Shown here: positions 7,606 to 14,791 of the stretch, in pieces
Position numbering within the stretch: the first letter of the stretch is position 1
Layout of the letters: each line of letters starts with the position of its first letter
Source of the DNA: Dinoroseobacter sp.
Lineage (GTDB): Bacteria > Pseudomonadota > Alphaproteobacteria > Rhodobacterales > Rhodobacteraceae
DNA: 33,771 nt
Direction of reading: 5' to 3'
NCBI GenBank assembly: GCA_030066795.1
Contig: JASJAW010000033.1
Coordinates: 1-33,771, forward strand
Position numbers and translations under genes: made by a program
Notes under the pieces: model-generated
What the model saw: only the letters and a program-made list of their open reading frames with translations
The model's database searches: none
What the model was told of the DNA's origin: nothing

Positions 7606-8204
7606 ACGTTTCCCACGCTACAGCGAAGATCTCTAGGCCGTCCCTATCGCCAAAATGCGACTTTGTATGGGCAACCTTACGCTTCGCTTTCCCTAATTCC
7701 TCGATCAATTTGTCGATATCTTCAACGTGTATAGCCAAACTCAGCTCTTCTTGAAGCCGCCGTCCGCTCGAGCCACCGCCAAATTCGTGGAGAGGCAATG
7801 TTTGGTTTACTAAAGCGCCCTCAACGACGTCACGCTCTCCATCAAAGACTGGACGCAAGTCTGTGACTATGTACGCAGATAGATATAGGTGGCTATTGGT
7901 CAGTACTCAAATGTAGCGCCTTCGCGGGCAAGCGAACGCTTTCGCGACCGAGAAGTGCAACGAAGCCATCACGCTGCTCGGAAATCCAACCTTTTGCTTG
8001 GTCGGATAGATCGTCGGAGTCCTCGAAGCCGGCAATTAATCCGTGAACGACTTCTTCTGTCGTGGCGTTATTTACACGACGAAAAGTTGCCAAGGAGATC
8101 AACTGAGAAGACAAGGCTTCAGAGATGTCTTCGCTATCGTATAACCCAAATATGAGCTCTAGAAGTCCGGACGCTTTGATAGAGGGCGTCTTGTTCCCGA
8201 CCAC
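7595..8204 (-). pseudogene. Soluble protein with TDLRPVF motif, split by a frameshift
   Basis: Two adjacent frames read as one gene. The first (8204-7893, GTG start) gives a helical N-terminal domain ending RLPAKALHLSTDQ and a stop. One base out of frame, the sequence continues without loss as NSHLYLSAYIVTDLRPVF, then LQEELSLAIHVEDIDKLIEE, to 7595. Deleting one C in the GACC at the junction would restore a protein of about 200 residues. From memory, the ordering of a helical N-terminus, a (T/S)D(I/L)RPVF motif and a C-terminal helix of the type DIDKLIEELGKAKRK matches a widespread uncharacterised bacterial family. The joined frame overlaps the next membrane-protein gene by 11 bp. The shift could also be a sequencing error. 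Confidence 0.6.
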
Positions 8205-8573
8205 ACCTTTTACAACACTGTTAAACTTGGGGCCATCCAGCTAGGCCACAAGTTCAAGCGCGTGTGCGTTTCTTGAAGCAACTCAAAGGTGCATCAGCCT
8301 CTATCGACCCATGGTGATCTTATCAGTTTATTTGTCTGACTGGGCCCTGCCAAAACGCGGTTAAGATTGCTGAACCGACCAGAGGTGAGTTTGTCAAGTC
8401 AGCTGACAATCCCGCGACAAACCGGCACCCTAAAGACTCACCAGCATTTGTTGCACCCAGCTCCCAAAATACGTCGCGATCTTAGCCACGCACACAGACT
8501 TTGGTGCACAACCACCAGAACCGTGGCTCCGCGCTTCAACTCGCAGCTCTACCCTCGTAAGCCTTTGGAAAGA
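8205..8573. other. Gene-free end of the island beside tRNA-Lys
   Basis: I see no credible gene here. This is where an integrase would be expected for an element using the 3' end of the tRNA, and none is present on either strand. An inverted repeat with 6-bp arms TTGTCA/TGACAA lies at 8391-8409 around a GTCAGCTGAC palindrome and could be a leftover protein-binding or att arm site. Confidence 0.5.
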
Positions 8574-8618
8574 TGGTGAGCCGTGCAGGATTCGAACCTG
8601 CGACCCACTGATTAAAAG
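8574..8618. repeat. Right attachment-site repeat within tRNA-Lys
   Basis: This is the tRNA-proximal member of the 45-bp direct repeat, identical to 8-52. It spans the CCA end to the anticodon loop. The next base differs in both directions, so the identity block is sharply bounded as expected for a recombination crossover region. Confidence 0.88.
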
Positions 8619-8649
8619 TCAGTTGCTCTACCAACTGAGCTAACGGCCC
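8574..8649 (-). tRNA. tRNA-Lys (anticodon TTT)
   Basis: On the minus strand the 76 bases fold into a standard cloverleaf: acceptor GGGCCGT paired with ACGGCTC, D-arm GCTCAGTTGGTAGAGC, anticodon stem ACTGA/TCAGT around CTTTTAA (anticodon TTT), T-arm GCAGG-TTCGAAT-CCTGC, and an encoded CCA end. Its 3' 45 bases are repeated at 8-52, so integration used the 3' half and restored the gene. It reads Lys codons AAA/AAG and remains apparently functional. Confidence 0.96.
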
Positions 8650-8661
8650 ATCTCTTCCATC

Positions 8662-8681
8662 GAACCGTTCTAATGCGGTTC
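8662..8681 (+). terminator. Possible hairpin followed by T-run
   Basis: GAACCG and CGGTTC pair around an 8-base loop and are followed on the plus strand by TATTTTT. No plus-strand gene upstream needs it; on the minus strand it lies just 5' of tRNA-Lys. The decamer CCGTTCTAAT is also repeated here, at 8665-8674 and 8689-8698. Confidence 0.3.
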
Positions 8682-8708
8682 TATTTTTCCGTTCTAATCC
8701 GAAAAACC

Positions 8709-8784
8709 CTTACGGATCAATCGGCTTCGAACGATCGGCCCGCTACTTAAAAGTTAGTTGCTCTACCAACTGAGCTAACGGCCC
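8709..8784 (-). pseudogene. Decayed second tRNA-Lys copy
   Basis: The minus strand reads GGGCCGTTAGCTCAGTTGG and on through the D-arm, identical to the intact tRNA-Lys 135 bp away up to the start of the anticodon stem. The TTT anticodon loop is still visible. From there it degrades: two of five anticodon-stem pairs are lost, the T-arm no longer pairs well around TTCGAAG, and the 3' acceptor strand does not match the 5' strand. It has no CCA. It is either the remains of a tandem tRNA duplication or a scar of an earlier integration that replaced the 3' half. Confidence 0.7.
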
Positions 8785-8890
8785 ACTCTGGCGGCCCGTT
8801 TAGCTAGTGGACCTGAGGGGGTCAAGAGGGCGCGGGCAGATTCTCAAAGCGTTCTGGAAAATGCCGCAATGGGAGCGTATATGCCCGCCC

Positions 8891-9727
8891 ATGGCTGAGA
8901 CCGCAGAGATATCGTTGCCCTTCTTCAAGATGCATGGGCTGGGAAACGACTTCGTCGTGGTGGATCGGCGTGCCGAAGATATCTTTCTGTCCAAGTCACT
9001 TGTGGTCGCTCTCGCGGACCGCCATCGCGGCGTTGGTTTCGATCAGCTTGCCGTCATTAGCGAAGGGAAAAACGCCGACGCGCATCTGACGTTTTATAAC
9101 GCGGACGGCTCGACCTCCGCCGCGTGCGGGAACGCGACGCGGTGTGTGGCGCGCATGTTGATGGACGAAAGCGGGAAATCGGACTTGCGGCTGACGACAG
9201 ACCGCGGCGTGCTTGCAGCCGAAGATGCCGGATGTGGTCTCACGCGTGTAAACATGGGGCAGCCGCAAACCTTGTGGTCCGAGATTCCACTTGCCGAGGC
9301 CATGAACACGCTCGAGTTGCCGATTGAAGGCGGGCCGGCAGCCACGGGAATGGGTAATCCACATTGCACGTTTTTCGTCGAAGACGCAGAGGCAATTCCG
9401 CTAGAAAACTTTGGACCTCGCTATGAGACGCATCCTCTCTATCCCCAACGGACCAATGTTCAGGTCGCGCAGGTGACGTCCCCGGATCGAATTCGGATGC
9501 GCGTCTGGGAGCGAGGGGTTGGCATAACCCTGGCCTCTGGATCCTCATCATGCGCGGCGGCGGTTGCGGCGGCGCGTCGTGGCCTGACGGGCCGGAAGGT
9601 CACCATTGATCTGGACGGCGGCACATTGGAGGTCGACTGGCGCGAAGACGGCGTTTGGATGTGCGGCCCGACAATGACAGTCTTCTCCGGTCATTTGACT
9701 CGGCAGTTTCTTGAGGCGATCTCATGA
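8891..9727 (+). CDS. dapF: Diaminopimelate epimerase, with one catalytic Cys replaced by Ser
   Basis: The cytoplasmic enzyme interconverts LL- and meso-diaminopimelate for lysine and peptidoglycan synthesis. The 278-residue product has the N-terminal KMHGLGNDFVVVD signature and the first catalytic half-site AACGNATRCV (Cys79). The second half-site, normally ERGxGxTxACGTGACA, reads ERGVGITLASGSSSCAAA, with Ser216 in the position of the second catalytic Cys. I chose the ATG at 8891 because it gives the family's usual length; the open frame extends upstream to 8807 with non-conserved residues. The last 4 bp overlap mtaB (ATGA). The mtaB neighbourhood supports orthology despite the altered site. 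Confidence 0.9.
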   Translation: MAETAEISLPFFKMHGLGNDFVVVDRRAEDIFLSKSLVVALADRHRGVGFDQLAVISEGKNADAHLTFYNADGSTSAACGNATRCVARMLMDESGKSDLRLTTDRGVLAAEDAGCGLTRVNMGQPQTLWSEIPLAEAMNTLELPIEGGPAATGMGNPHCTFFVEDAEAIPLENFGPRYETHPLYPQRTNVQVAQVTSPDRIRMRVWERGVGITLASGSSSCAAAVAAARRGLTGRKVTIDLDGGTLEVDWREDGVWMCGPTMTVFSGHLTRQFLEAIS

Positions 9728-10974
9728 GTGCGCTGCGTTTTACGACATTGGGGTGCCGCCTCAACGCCTATGAATCCGAAGCCATGCGAGAGATGGCCGA
9801 AGCGGCTGGGTTGGAGAATGTACGTATCGTCAACACGTGCGCGGTAACGGCCGAGGCTGTCCGAAAATCCCGTCAGGAAATCCGGAAGCTGTACAGAGAA
9901 GACCCTGAGGCGCCCATCTTCGTCACCGGATGCGCTGCCCAGACCGAGCCGGAAACTTTTGCGGAGATGCCGGAGGTCACTCGTGTGATCGGCAATACCG
10001 AGAAGATGCAGCCCGAGACATGGAAGTCGCTTGCGCCGGATCTGATTGGTGAGACCGAACGGGTGCAAGTGGACGACATCATGTCAGTACGGGAGACCGC
10101 CGGACACCTCATTGACGGATTCGGGCGTCACCGCGCTTATGTCCAGGTTCAGAATGGCTGCGACCACCGCTGCACATTTTGCATCATTCCCTATGGAAGG
10201 GGAAACTCCCGCTCGGTTCCGGCTGGCGTCGTGGTGGACCAGATCAAGCGTCTGGTAGGTCGGGGCTTTAACGAAGTTGTCCTGACAGGGGTCGATCTCA
10301 CGTCCTGGGGAAGTGATCTTCCGGCAACGCCGCGCTTGGGGGATCTGGTGATGCGCATTTTGCGGCTAGTGCCGGATCTGCCGCGCCTTCGGATCAGTTC
10401 CATCGACAGTATCGAAGCAGATGAAAACCTGATGCTTGCGATAGCGACCGAGCCTCGGTTGATGCCGCATTTGCATCTGAGCCTTCAGGCGGGCGATGAT
10501 CTGATCCTGAAACGGATGAAGCGCCGTCATCTGCGCGATGACGCGATTGCGTTTTGTCAGGAAGCCCGGCGCCTGCGGCCCGAGATGACCTTTGGCGCTG
10601 ACATTATTGCAGGGTTCCCTACCGAAACCGAGGTGATGTTCCAAAACTCTCTACGCCTCGTCGAGGAGTGCGATCTCACATGGCTCCATGTGTTCCCCTA
10701 TAGTCCGCGGAAGGGAACCCCAGCAGCTCGGATGCCACAAGTTGCCGGCGCGGCGATCAAAGATCGCGCAGCGCGTTTGCGGGCAGCCGGTACGGCTCAG
10801 GTCGCGCGACATCTGGAGGCCCAAATCGGACGTGCGCATAAAGTGTTGTTGGAAGGACCGACTCTGGGGCGTACGGAACAGTTCACTGAAGTGCGGTTCT
10901 CCTCCGAGCAACCTGAAGGCCAGATCGTAGAGGTGGCCATTCGCGGTCATGACGGCCGCCAGCTCGCCGCCTGA
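9724..10974 (+). CDS. mtaB: tRNA t6A37 methylthiotransferase MtaB
   Basis: This 416-residue radical-SAM enzyme adds a methylthio group to N6-threonylcarbamoyladenosine at position 37 of ANN-decoding tRNAs. It shows the UPF0004 N-terminal domain with the three Cys of the auxiliary 4Fe-4S cluster (LGCRLN, VNTCAVT, TGCAAQ), the radical-SAM CxxxCxxC motif CDHRCTFC at residues 146-153, the GADIIAGFPTE stretch of the core barrel, and a short TRAM-like C-terminal segment (HKVLLEGPTLGRTEQFTEV). Length and order match MtaB rather than MiaB. Its ATG overlaps the dapF stop, indicating translational coupling. Confidence 0.93.
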   Translation: MSALRFTTLGCRLNAYESEAMREMAEAAGLENVRIVNTCAVTAEAVRKSRQEIRKLYREDPEAPIFVTGCAAQTEPETFAEMPEVTRVIGNTEKMQPETWKSLAPDLIGETERVQVDDIMSVRETAGHLIDGFGRHRAYVQVQNGCDHRCTFCIIPYGRGNSRSVPAGVVVDQIKRLVGRGFNEVVLTGVDLTSWGSDLPATPRLGDLVMRILRLVPDLPRLRISSIDSIEADENLMLAIATEPRLMPHLHLSLQAGDDLILKRMKRRHLRDDAIAFCQEARRLRPEMTFGADIIAGFPTETEVMFQNSLRLVEECDLTWLHVFPYSPRKGTPAARMPQVAGAAIKDRAARLRAAGTAQVARHLEAQIGRAHKVLLEGPTLGRTEQFTEVRFSSEQPEGQIVEVAIRGHDGRQLAA

Positions 10975-11040
10975 TCTGAGTATTTTCACAAAGAAGAAGG
11001 GAGACGCGTGCGTCGACTCCCAGCATCGACTCACTTATAA

Positions 11041-11055
11041 GAACAAATAGTGAAC
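11041..11055. promoter_or_regulatory. LexA (SOS) box
   Basis: The sequence GAACAAATAGTGAAC is an exact GAAC-N7-GAAC direct repeat, the alphaproteobacterial LexA recognition pattern (equivalent to GTTC-N7-GTTC). It lies 40 bp before the chosen imuB start, where repressor would block transcription, and matches the known damage-inducible regulation of imuB. Confidence 0.85.
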
Positions 11056-11094
11056 AAATGGATATTATCCTGCATGCCAGCACCGCGGCGCATC

Positions 11095-12732
11095 ATGTCA
11101 CTTTGGTTCCCGCGCCTTGGGGCAGAGCGGTGTTTGCGCATGGCCGGAGGACCGGTGCTGTCTCCGTTTGCCACGGTTCAGGAAACCGGAAACCAAAGGC
11201 TGCTCGGCGCGGTGTCGGCGGAAGCGTCTGCGGCCGGTCTGCATCCAGGTCAACCCTTGCGCGACGCGCGCGCGATGTGCCCGAGCCTGCAGACCAGCCC
11301 GGCCGATCCGGAAGGGGAGGCGGCGTTTCTGCGCCTGCTCCGGCGCTGGGCGGGGAAGTTTTCGCCCTGGGTCTCGGAGGAAGCGCCGGATGGGCTGATC
11401 GTCGATCTGACAGGGTGTGCGCATCTTTTTGGTGGGGAGCCGTCTTTGGTGGCGCGGGTGGAGGCTGATTGCGCCTCCCTCGGTCTGACAGTGCGTATCG
11501 GGCTTGCCGATACAGTCGGCGCCGCCTGGGCGATCGCGCGTTATACAGGTCAGCATGCGCGGCCTGCCCGGTCGGGTGATGAGATTGATCAGGAAGCACG
11601 GGCGACACGGTCCAGGGCGGGGCGGCGCCACTGGACCAAGGGCGGCGCGGCGCCGGTTGCGCCTGTCGCAGCCCAGCAAGGTGTCCAGATTGCGCCTGCC
11701 GGACAGACGCGGCGCGGCATTGCAGCATTGCCTGTGGCGGCTCTGCGTCTGGACGCGGACACCTGTGCGGCCCTTGGGCGGGTCGGTCTCCGCCGGATCG
11801 AGGATTTGTGGGGAATGCCGCGTGCGGCGCTGGCACGACGGTTCGGATTGTCAGTGACCAAGCGACTCGATCAGGCGCTTGGTGTGGCGCCGGAGCCTGT
11901 GTCGCCTGCGCGGCCGCCCAATGTATTTGCGTTGCGCATCAGTTTTCCGGACCCCATTGGCCTGCCTGAGGATATTGAGGCGGGGTTGGACCGGCTTTTG
12001 CCGCGATTGGCGGAAAAGTTGCGGGACTCGGGCCGGGGGGCACGTCGCCTCCGTTGGGAGCTGTTGCGGGCAGATCAGACCCGACAGGTTTTCGAAGTGG
12101 GGCTTGCCCGCCCCTCGGACGATCCGATGCGTATGCGCCCTTTGCTGCTTCAGAAACTGGCGCAGGTCGAACCTGGTTATGGGATTGATATTCTGCGGTT
12201 GGAGGCCGTTCAGACAGAACCCCTCGCGCCGCAAACGCATAAGGGGCACATGGAAGCAGCAGATCAGGTCGCAAGCCGACTTAAGGGAAATACAGCCTTG
12301 GATGATTTGGTCGGAACCCTAGGCGCGCGGGTCGGTTTGGAAGCCATCACGCGCTGGCATCCTGCCGACACGCATATCCCAGAGAAAACCGCCACGGTTT
12401 TGGCGGCCGCATGGTCAGACCCCCATGAGGGCATGTGGCCGCATGGCCAAAGCAGACGGCCACTGACGCTTTGCTCCCCGGAGCCGGTACAGGCCCCTGA
12501 CGGTCCCATGCTGCCCGCCCGTTTCAGATGGCGCGGAATGGATCACGACCTGAAAGTCGCGTCTGGCCCAGAGCGGATTGCACCGGAATGGTGGCTTGAC
12601 GACCCTATATGGCGCAGCGGCGTTCGGGATTACTGGCGGGTTGAAACCCGCACAGGGCTGCGGCTCTGGCTCTACTACGCCCATGGTGGGCTGCGGTCGT
12701 CAGGCTGGTTTTGCCACGGTCAATTCGACTAA
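11095..12732 (+). CDS. imuB: ImuB, Y-family polymerase-like mutagenesis protein
   Basis: ImuB is a catalytically inactive Y-family relative that links the beta clamp, ImuA and DnaE2 in SOS-induced translesion synthesis. The 545-residue product begins MSLWFPRLGAERCLR, where active polymerases carry the metal-binding DxDxFF motif, so the catalytic acid is missing as in other ImuB proteins. Later come SEEAPDGLIVDLTGCAHLFG, a little-finger-like domain, and a Trp-rich C-terminus (PEWWLDDPIWRSGVRDYWRVE) typical of the family. An open frame extends to 11050, but that start lies inside the LexA box, so I placed the start at 11095. Neither imuA nor dnaE2 is adjacent. It converges with ialB, with 2 bp between stops. 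Confidence 0.9.
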   Translation: MSLWFPRLGAERCLRMAGGPVLSPFATVQETGNQRLLGAVSAEASAAGLHPGQPLRDARAMCPSLQTSPADPEGEAAFLRLLRRWAGKFSPWVSEEAPDGLIVDLTGCAHLFGGEPSLVARVEADCASLGLTVRIGLADTVGAAWAIARYTGQHARPARSGDEIDQEARATRSRAGRRHWTKGGAAPVAPVAAQQGVQIAPAGQTRRGIAALPVAALRLDADTCAALGRVGLRRIEDLWGMPRAALARRFGLSVTKRLDQALGVAPEPVSPARPPNVFALRISFPDPIGLPEDIEAGLDRLLPRLAEKLRDSGRGARRLRWELLRADQTRQVFEVGLARPSDDPMRMRPLLLQKLAQVEPGYGIDILRLEAVQTEPLAPQTHKGHMEAADQVASRLKGNTALDDLVGTLGARVGLEAITRWHPADTHIPEKTATVLAAAWSDPHEGMWPHGQSRRPLTLCSPEPVQAPDGPMLPARFRWRGMDHDLKVASGPERIAPEWWLDDPIWRSGVRDYWRVETRTGLRLWLYYAHGGLRSSGWFCHGQFD

Positions 12733-12734
12733 GC

Positions 12735-13265
12735 TCAGCTCGTGCAGCGCGCCTCAGCTTCTTCAAGCGCTGCGGTGAATCCCAGCAGGCTGAACGTGTC
12801 ACGCGTCGTCGTGCCGCTTCGCTCCGAGACACCTGTTACAACCGCCTGCGCGCCGCGCTTCATGGCAGTGATAATTTTGGCATCATCTGCTGGGGAAGCC
12901 GGCCAGGCCCAGTTATTGTCGGTGAACATCTCAAAGGAACTGCCGCTGATCTCGAGCGTGACCGTCGAGCCCTCGCGGAATTCGTATCCCCCTGTGAAGG
13001 ATACTTCTGCGGCCACGTTCGATCCCGGGCGATAGGCCACAAACATAAGGATGTCTCCGCGGTTCACAGCAACCGGGCGCCCATCGCGAGTGTTCACGGT
13101 TTCCTTCGGGCTCGAGACGCTCCAGCATTCAGTCGGGTCGTCTTCAACAAAGACGCTCCAGTCAGTTTTGGCTGCAACGCGATTGTCTGACGACTCCTGT
13201 GCCCATGCTGCACTTACCGTTGCTCCTAGTGCCACTGCACAGATTCCTGCCACGAAACGGTTCAT
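12735..13265 (-). CDS. IalB-family (invasion-associated locus B) exported protein
   Basis: The 176-residue product starts MNRFVAGICAVALGATVSAA, a typical signal peptide with likely cleavage after AWA (about residue 22). The mature part has the IalB-family pattern: TDWSVFVEDDPTECWSVSSP near the N-terminus, VNRGDILMFVAYRPGS in the middle, FTDNNWAWP, and a terminal TFSLLGFTAALEEAEARC. The paired Cys near both ends could form a disulfide in the periplasm. IalB-like proteins in free-living alphaproteobacteria have no established role, and the name comes from Bartonella. The start is set at the signal peptide rather than the longer open frame reaching 13343. Confidence 0.85.
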   Translation of the reverse strand: MNRFVAGICAVALGATVSAAWAQESSDNRVAAKTDWSVFVEDDPTECWSVSSPKETVNTRDGRPVAVNRGDILMFVAYRPGSNVAAEVSFTGGYEFREGSTVTLEISGSSFEMFTDNNWAWPASPADDAKIITAMKRGAQAVVTGVSERSGTTTRDTFSLLGFTAALEEAEARCTS

Positions 13266-13624
13266 ATCGATACAGCCTCCAGCTGCCTTGTTCTTTTGCC
13301 TTCGCATTGGCTGCCGGTCCCGTCGCTCTGTCAAACGCATCACCGGCGCTGCTCTGCGTGCAGATTAGCTGTACACGTGGCGCAGGCAAAGCCCTTGCAA
13401 AGCGCAAATCGGCAAAAGATTGCTAAAACTGGAGCAATCGATGTCTGGTTTCTGGGACCCCTGGTTTTACAGCATCATGAGACCGATGAAATCTGGCGAA
13501 ACTATGGCTGTTTGCAAACCCACCTCTTGCGGCATCTGGAGCCGAAAGATGAGCTTGCTTCGGGCCTCTGCATCACACGCTTGCCGGATTGACCGGGCAA
13601 ACGCGGCTTTCGGCACATGGTGGT
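13266..13624. other. Intergenic region between ialB and serB
   Basis: This should hold the ialB promoter (minus strand) and the 3' end of serB. A plus-strand frame beginning with MSGFWDPWFYS behind a GGAG site at about 13441 runs into serB in antisense; its composition is unusual and I do not accept it as a gene. I see no clear terminator or RNA here. Confidence 0.4.
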
Positions 13625-14503
13625 TCAGGCTGCGACAAATTCAGAACGCGTATAGCCCTGCAGGAACAGAAGTGCGCTCAGATCTCCGAAATTGATCCTG
13701 CGCTCGCACTGCGCTGCGACGACAGGTTTGGCATGGAGCGCAACGCCTGCACCTGCGAGTCCAAGCATCCCGAGGTCATTTGCGCCGTCGCCGACGGCCA
13801 TCACATCATCCTCGGTCAGACCAATACGTGCTGTAATCGTTTGTAGCGCGGACACCTTCGCATCACGCCCAAGGATCGGTTCCGCCACTGCCCCTGTTAG
13901 TTTGTCGTCCACCACAATCAGTGTATTGGCCTGGTTTTCGTCAAATCCAAGTTGCTCGGCCACGTGTGATGTGAAAGCCGTAAAACCACCGGAAACAAGC
14001 GCGCAATAGGCACCATTTGCTTTCATGGTGGCTAACAATTCCGGGCCTCCGGGCATGAGCGTGATGCGTGTTTGCAAAACCCGGTCGATAACCGCTGCAT
14101 CCAGACCTTTGAGCAGACCAACCCGTTCCCGCAACGCCCCTTCGAAGTCCAACTCTCCATTCATCGCGCGGGCTGTAATATCGGCGACACGCGCGCCGAC
14201 ACCAGCTTCGTCCGCCAACTCGTCGATGCACTCCTGCTGGATCATGGTGCTGTCCATATCTGCCAGAAGCATCGCTTTGCGGCGGCCGTCCTTGGGTTGC
14301 ACGACAAGGTCCACTTCAAGGCGCTGCAGGTCCTCCCAGACCTTCCAGAGCGTATCGGGCAAGGCTTCTATCTCGAATTCAGCCGCTTCGTCCGGCGCGA
14401 GCCAGGCAGCCTCGCCTCCGCCCCAAGCATTGCGAAGTGACTCGACCAGTGACGCCTCCAGGTTCGGCGCTGCGGGGTTCGTCAAAAGCGTGGCGATATA
14501 CAT
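13625..14503 (-). CDS. serB: Phosphoserine phosphatase
   Basis: This catalyses the last step of serine synthesis, hydrolysing O-phosphoserine. The 292-residue protein has an N-terminal alpha/beta extension followed by a HAD hydrolase domain: motif I ADMDSTMI with nucleophile Asp82 and Asp84, the cap region with the [13 protein letters not shown] helix, motif [12 protein letters not shown], and the Mg-binding motif [12 protein letters not shown]. Length and motif order are standard for alphaproteobacterial SerB. The ATG follows a GGAG site. It diverges from serC-serA, placing all three dedicated phosphoserine-pathway enzymes together. Confidence 0.95.
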   Translation of the reverse strand: MYIATLLTNPAAPNLEASLVESLRNAWGGGEAAWLAPDEAAEFEIEALPDTLWKVWEDLQRLEVDLVVQPKDGRRKAMLLADMDSTMIQQECIDELADEAGVGARVADITARAMNGELDFEGALRERVGLLKGLDAAVIDRVLQTRITLMPGGPELLATMKANGAYCALVSGGFTAFTSHVAEQLGFDENQANTLIVVDDKLTGAVAEPILGRDAKVSALQTITARIGLTEDDVMAVGDGANDLGMLGLAGAGVALHAKPVVAAQCERRINFGDLSALLFLQGYTRSEFVAA

Positions 14504-14719
14504 GAATGGTCTCCAGCGTGGTCAGCCGCGCGTATACCATCTTCACAACCGGAGACCAGTTGCGTCTGCGGTTTTGTCATTCAAGTCTCACCCGCCGCAT
14601 ACCGAAAGCGTCGACGTTGCGAGGGCAGCACCGCAGCAGTTTCCGATAGGCGACGCAGCTGCATTGGTTTTCAAAAAACAAGCGACCTTCGCGGCTGTTT
14701 TCTCGCTTGCCACGCCCGG

Positions 14720-14789
14720 GTCCTTCCCCTTATACGCGGGGGCGGGACACCCTTCCCCAACGAAGGGCAGATATCTGGAAGGATACCAG
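14720..14789 (+). ncRNA. Structured serC leader (candidate serC RNA motif)
   Basis: Three successive hairpins lie directly before serC. The first pairs GTCCT plus CCCC with GGGG plus GGGAC across 14720-14748. The second is a perfect CCCTTC/GAAGGG stem at 14750-14767. The third, CTGG/CCAG at 14775-14789, holds the AAGGA ribosome-binding site in its loop and ends two bases before the ATG. Position and layout resemble the alphaproteobacterial serC RNA motif described from comparative genomics; that assignment is from memory. Placing the ribosome site in a hairpin suggests control of translation initiation, possibly by serine status or a ribosomal or protein factor. Confidence 0.6.
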
Positions 14790-14791
14790 CA

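Noticed and set aside
11050..11094. Extended ImuB N-terminus beginning MNKWIL
   Set aside because: That start lies inside the LexA box and adds residues not seen in the family; ATG at 11095 gives the normal N-terminus.
13420..13695. Plus-strand Trp-rich frame with a GGAG site
   Set aside because: It overlaps serB in antisense, has no recognisable pattern, and its composition looks like non-coding sequence.
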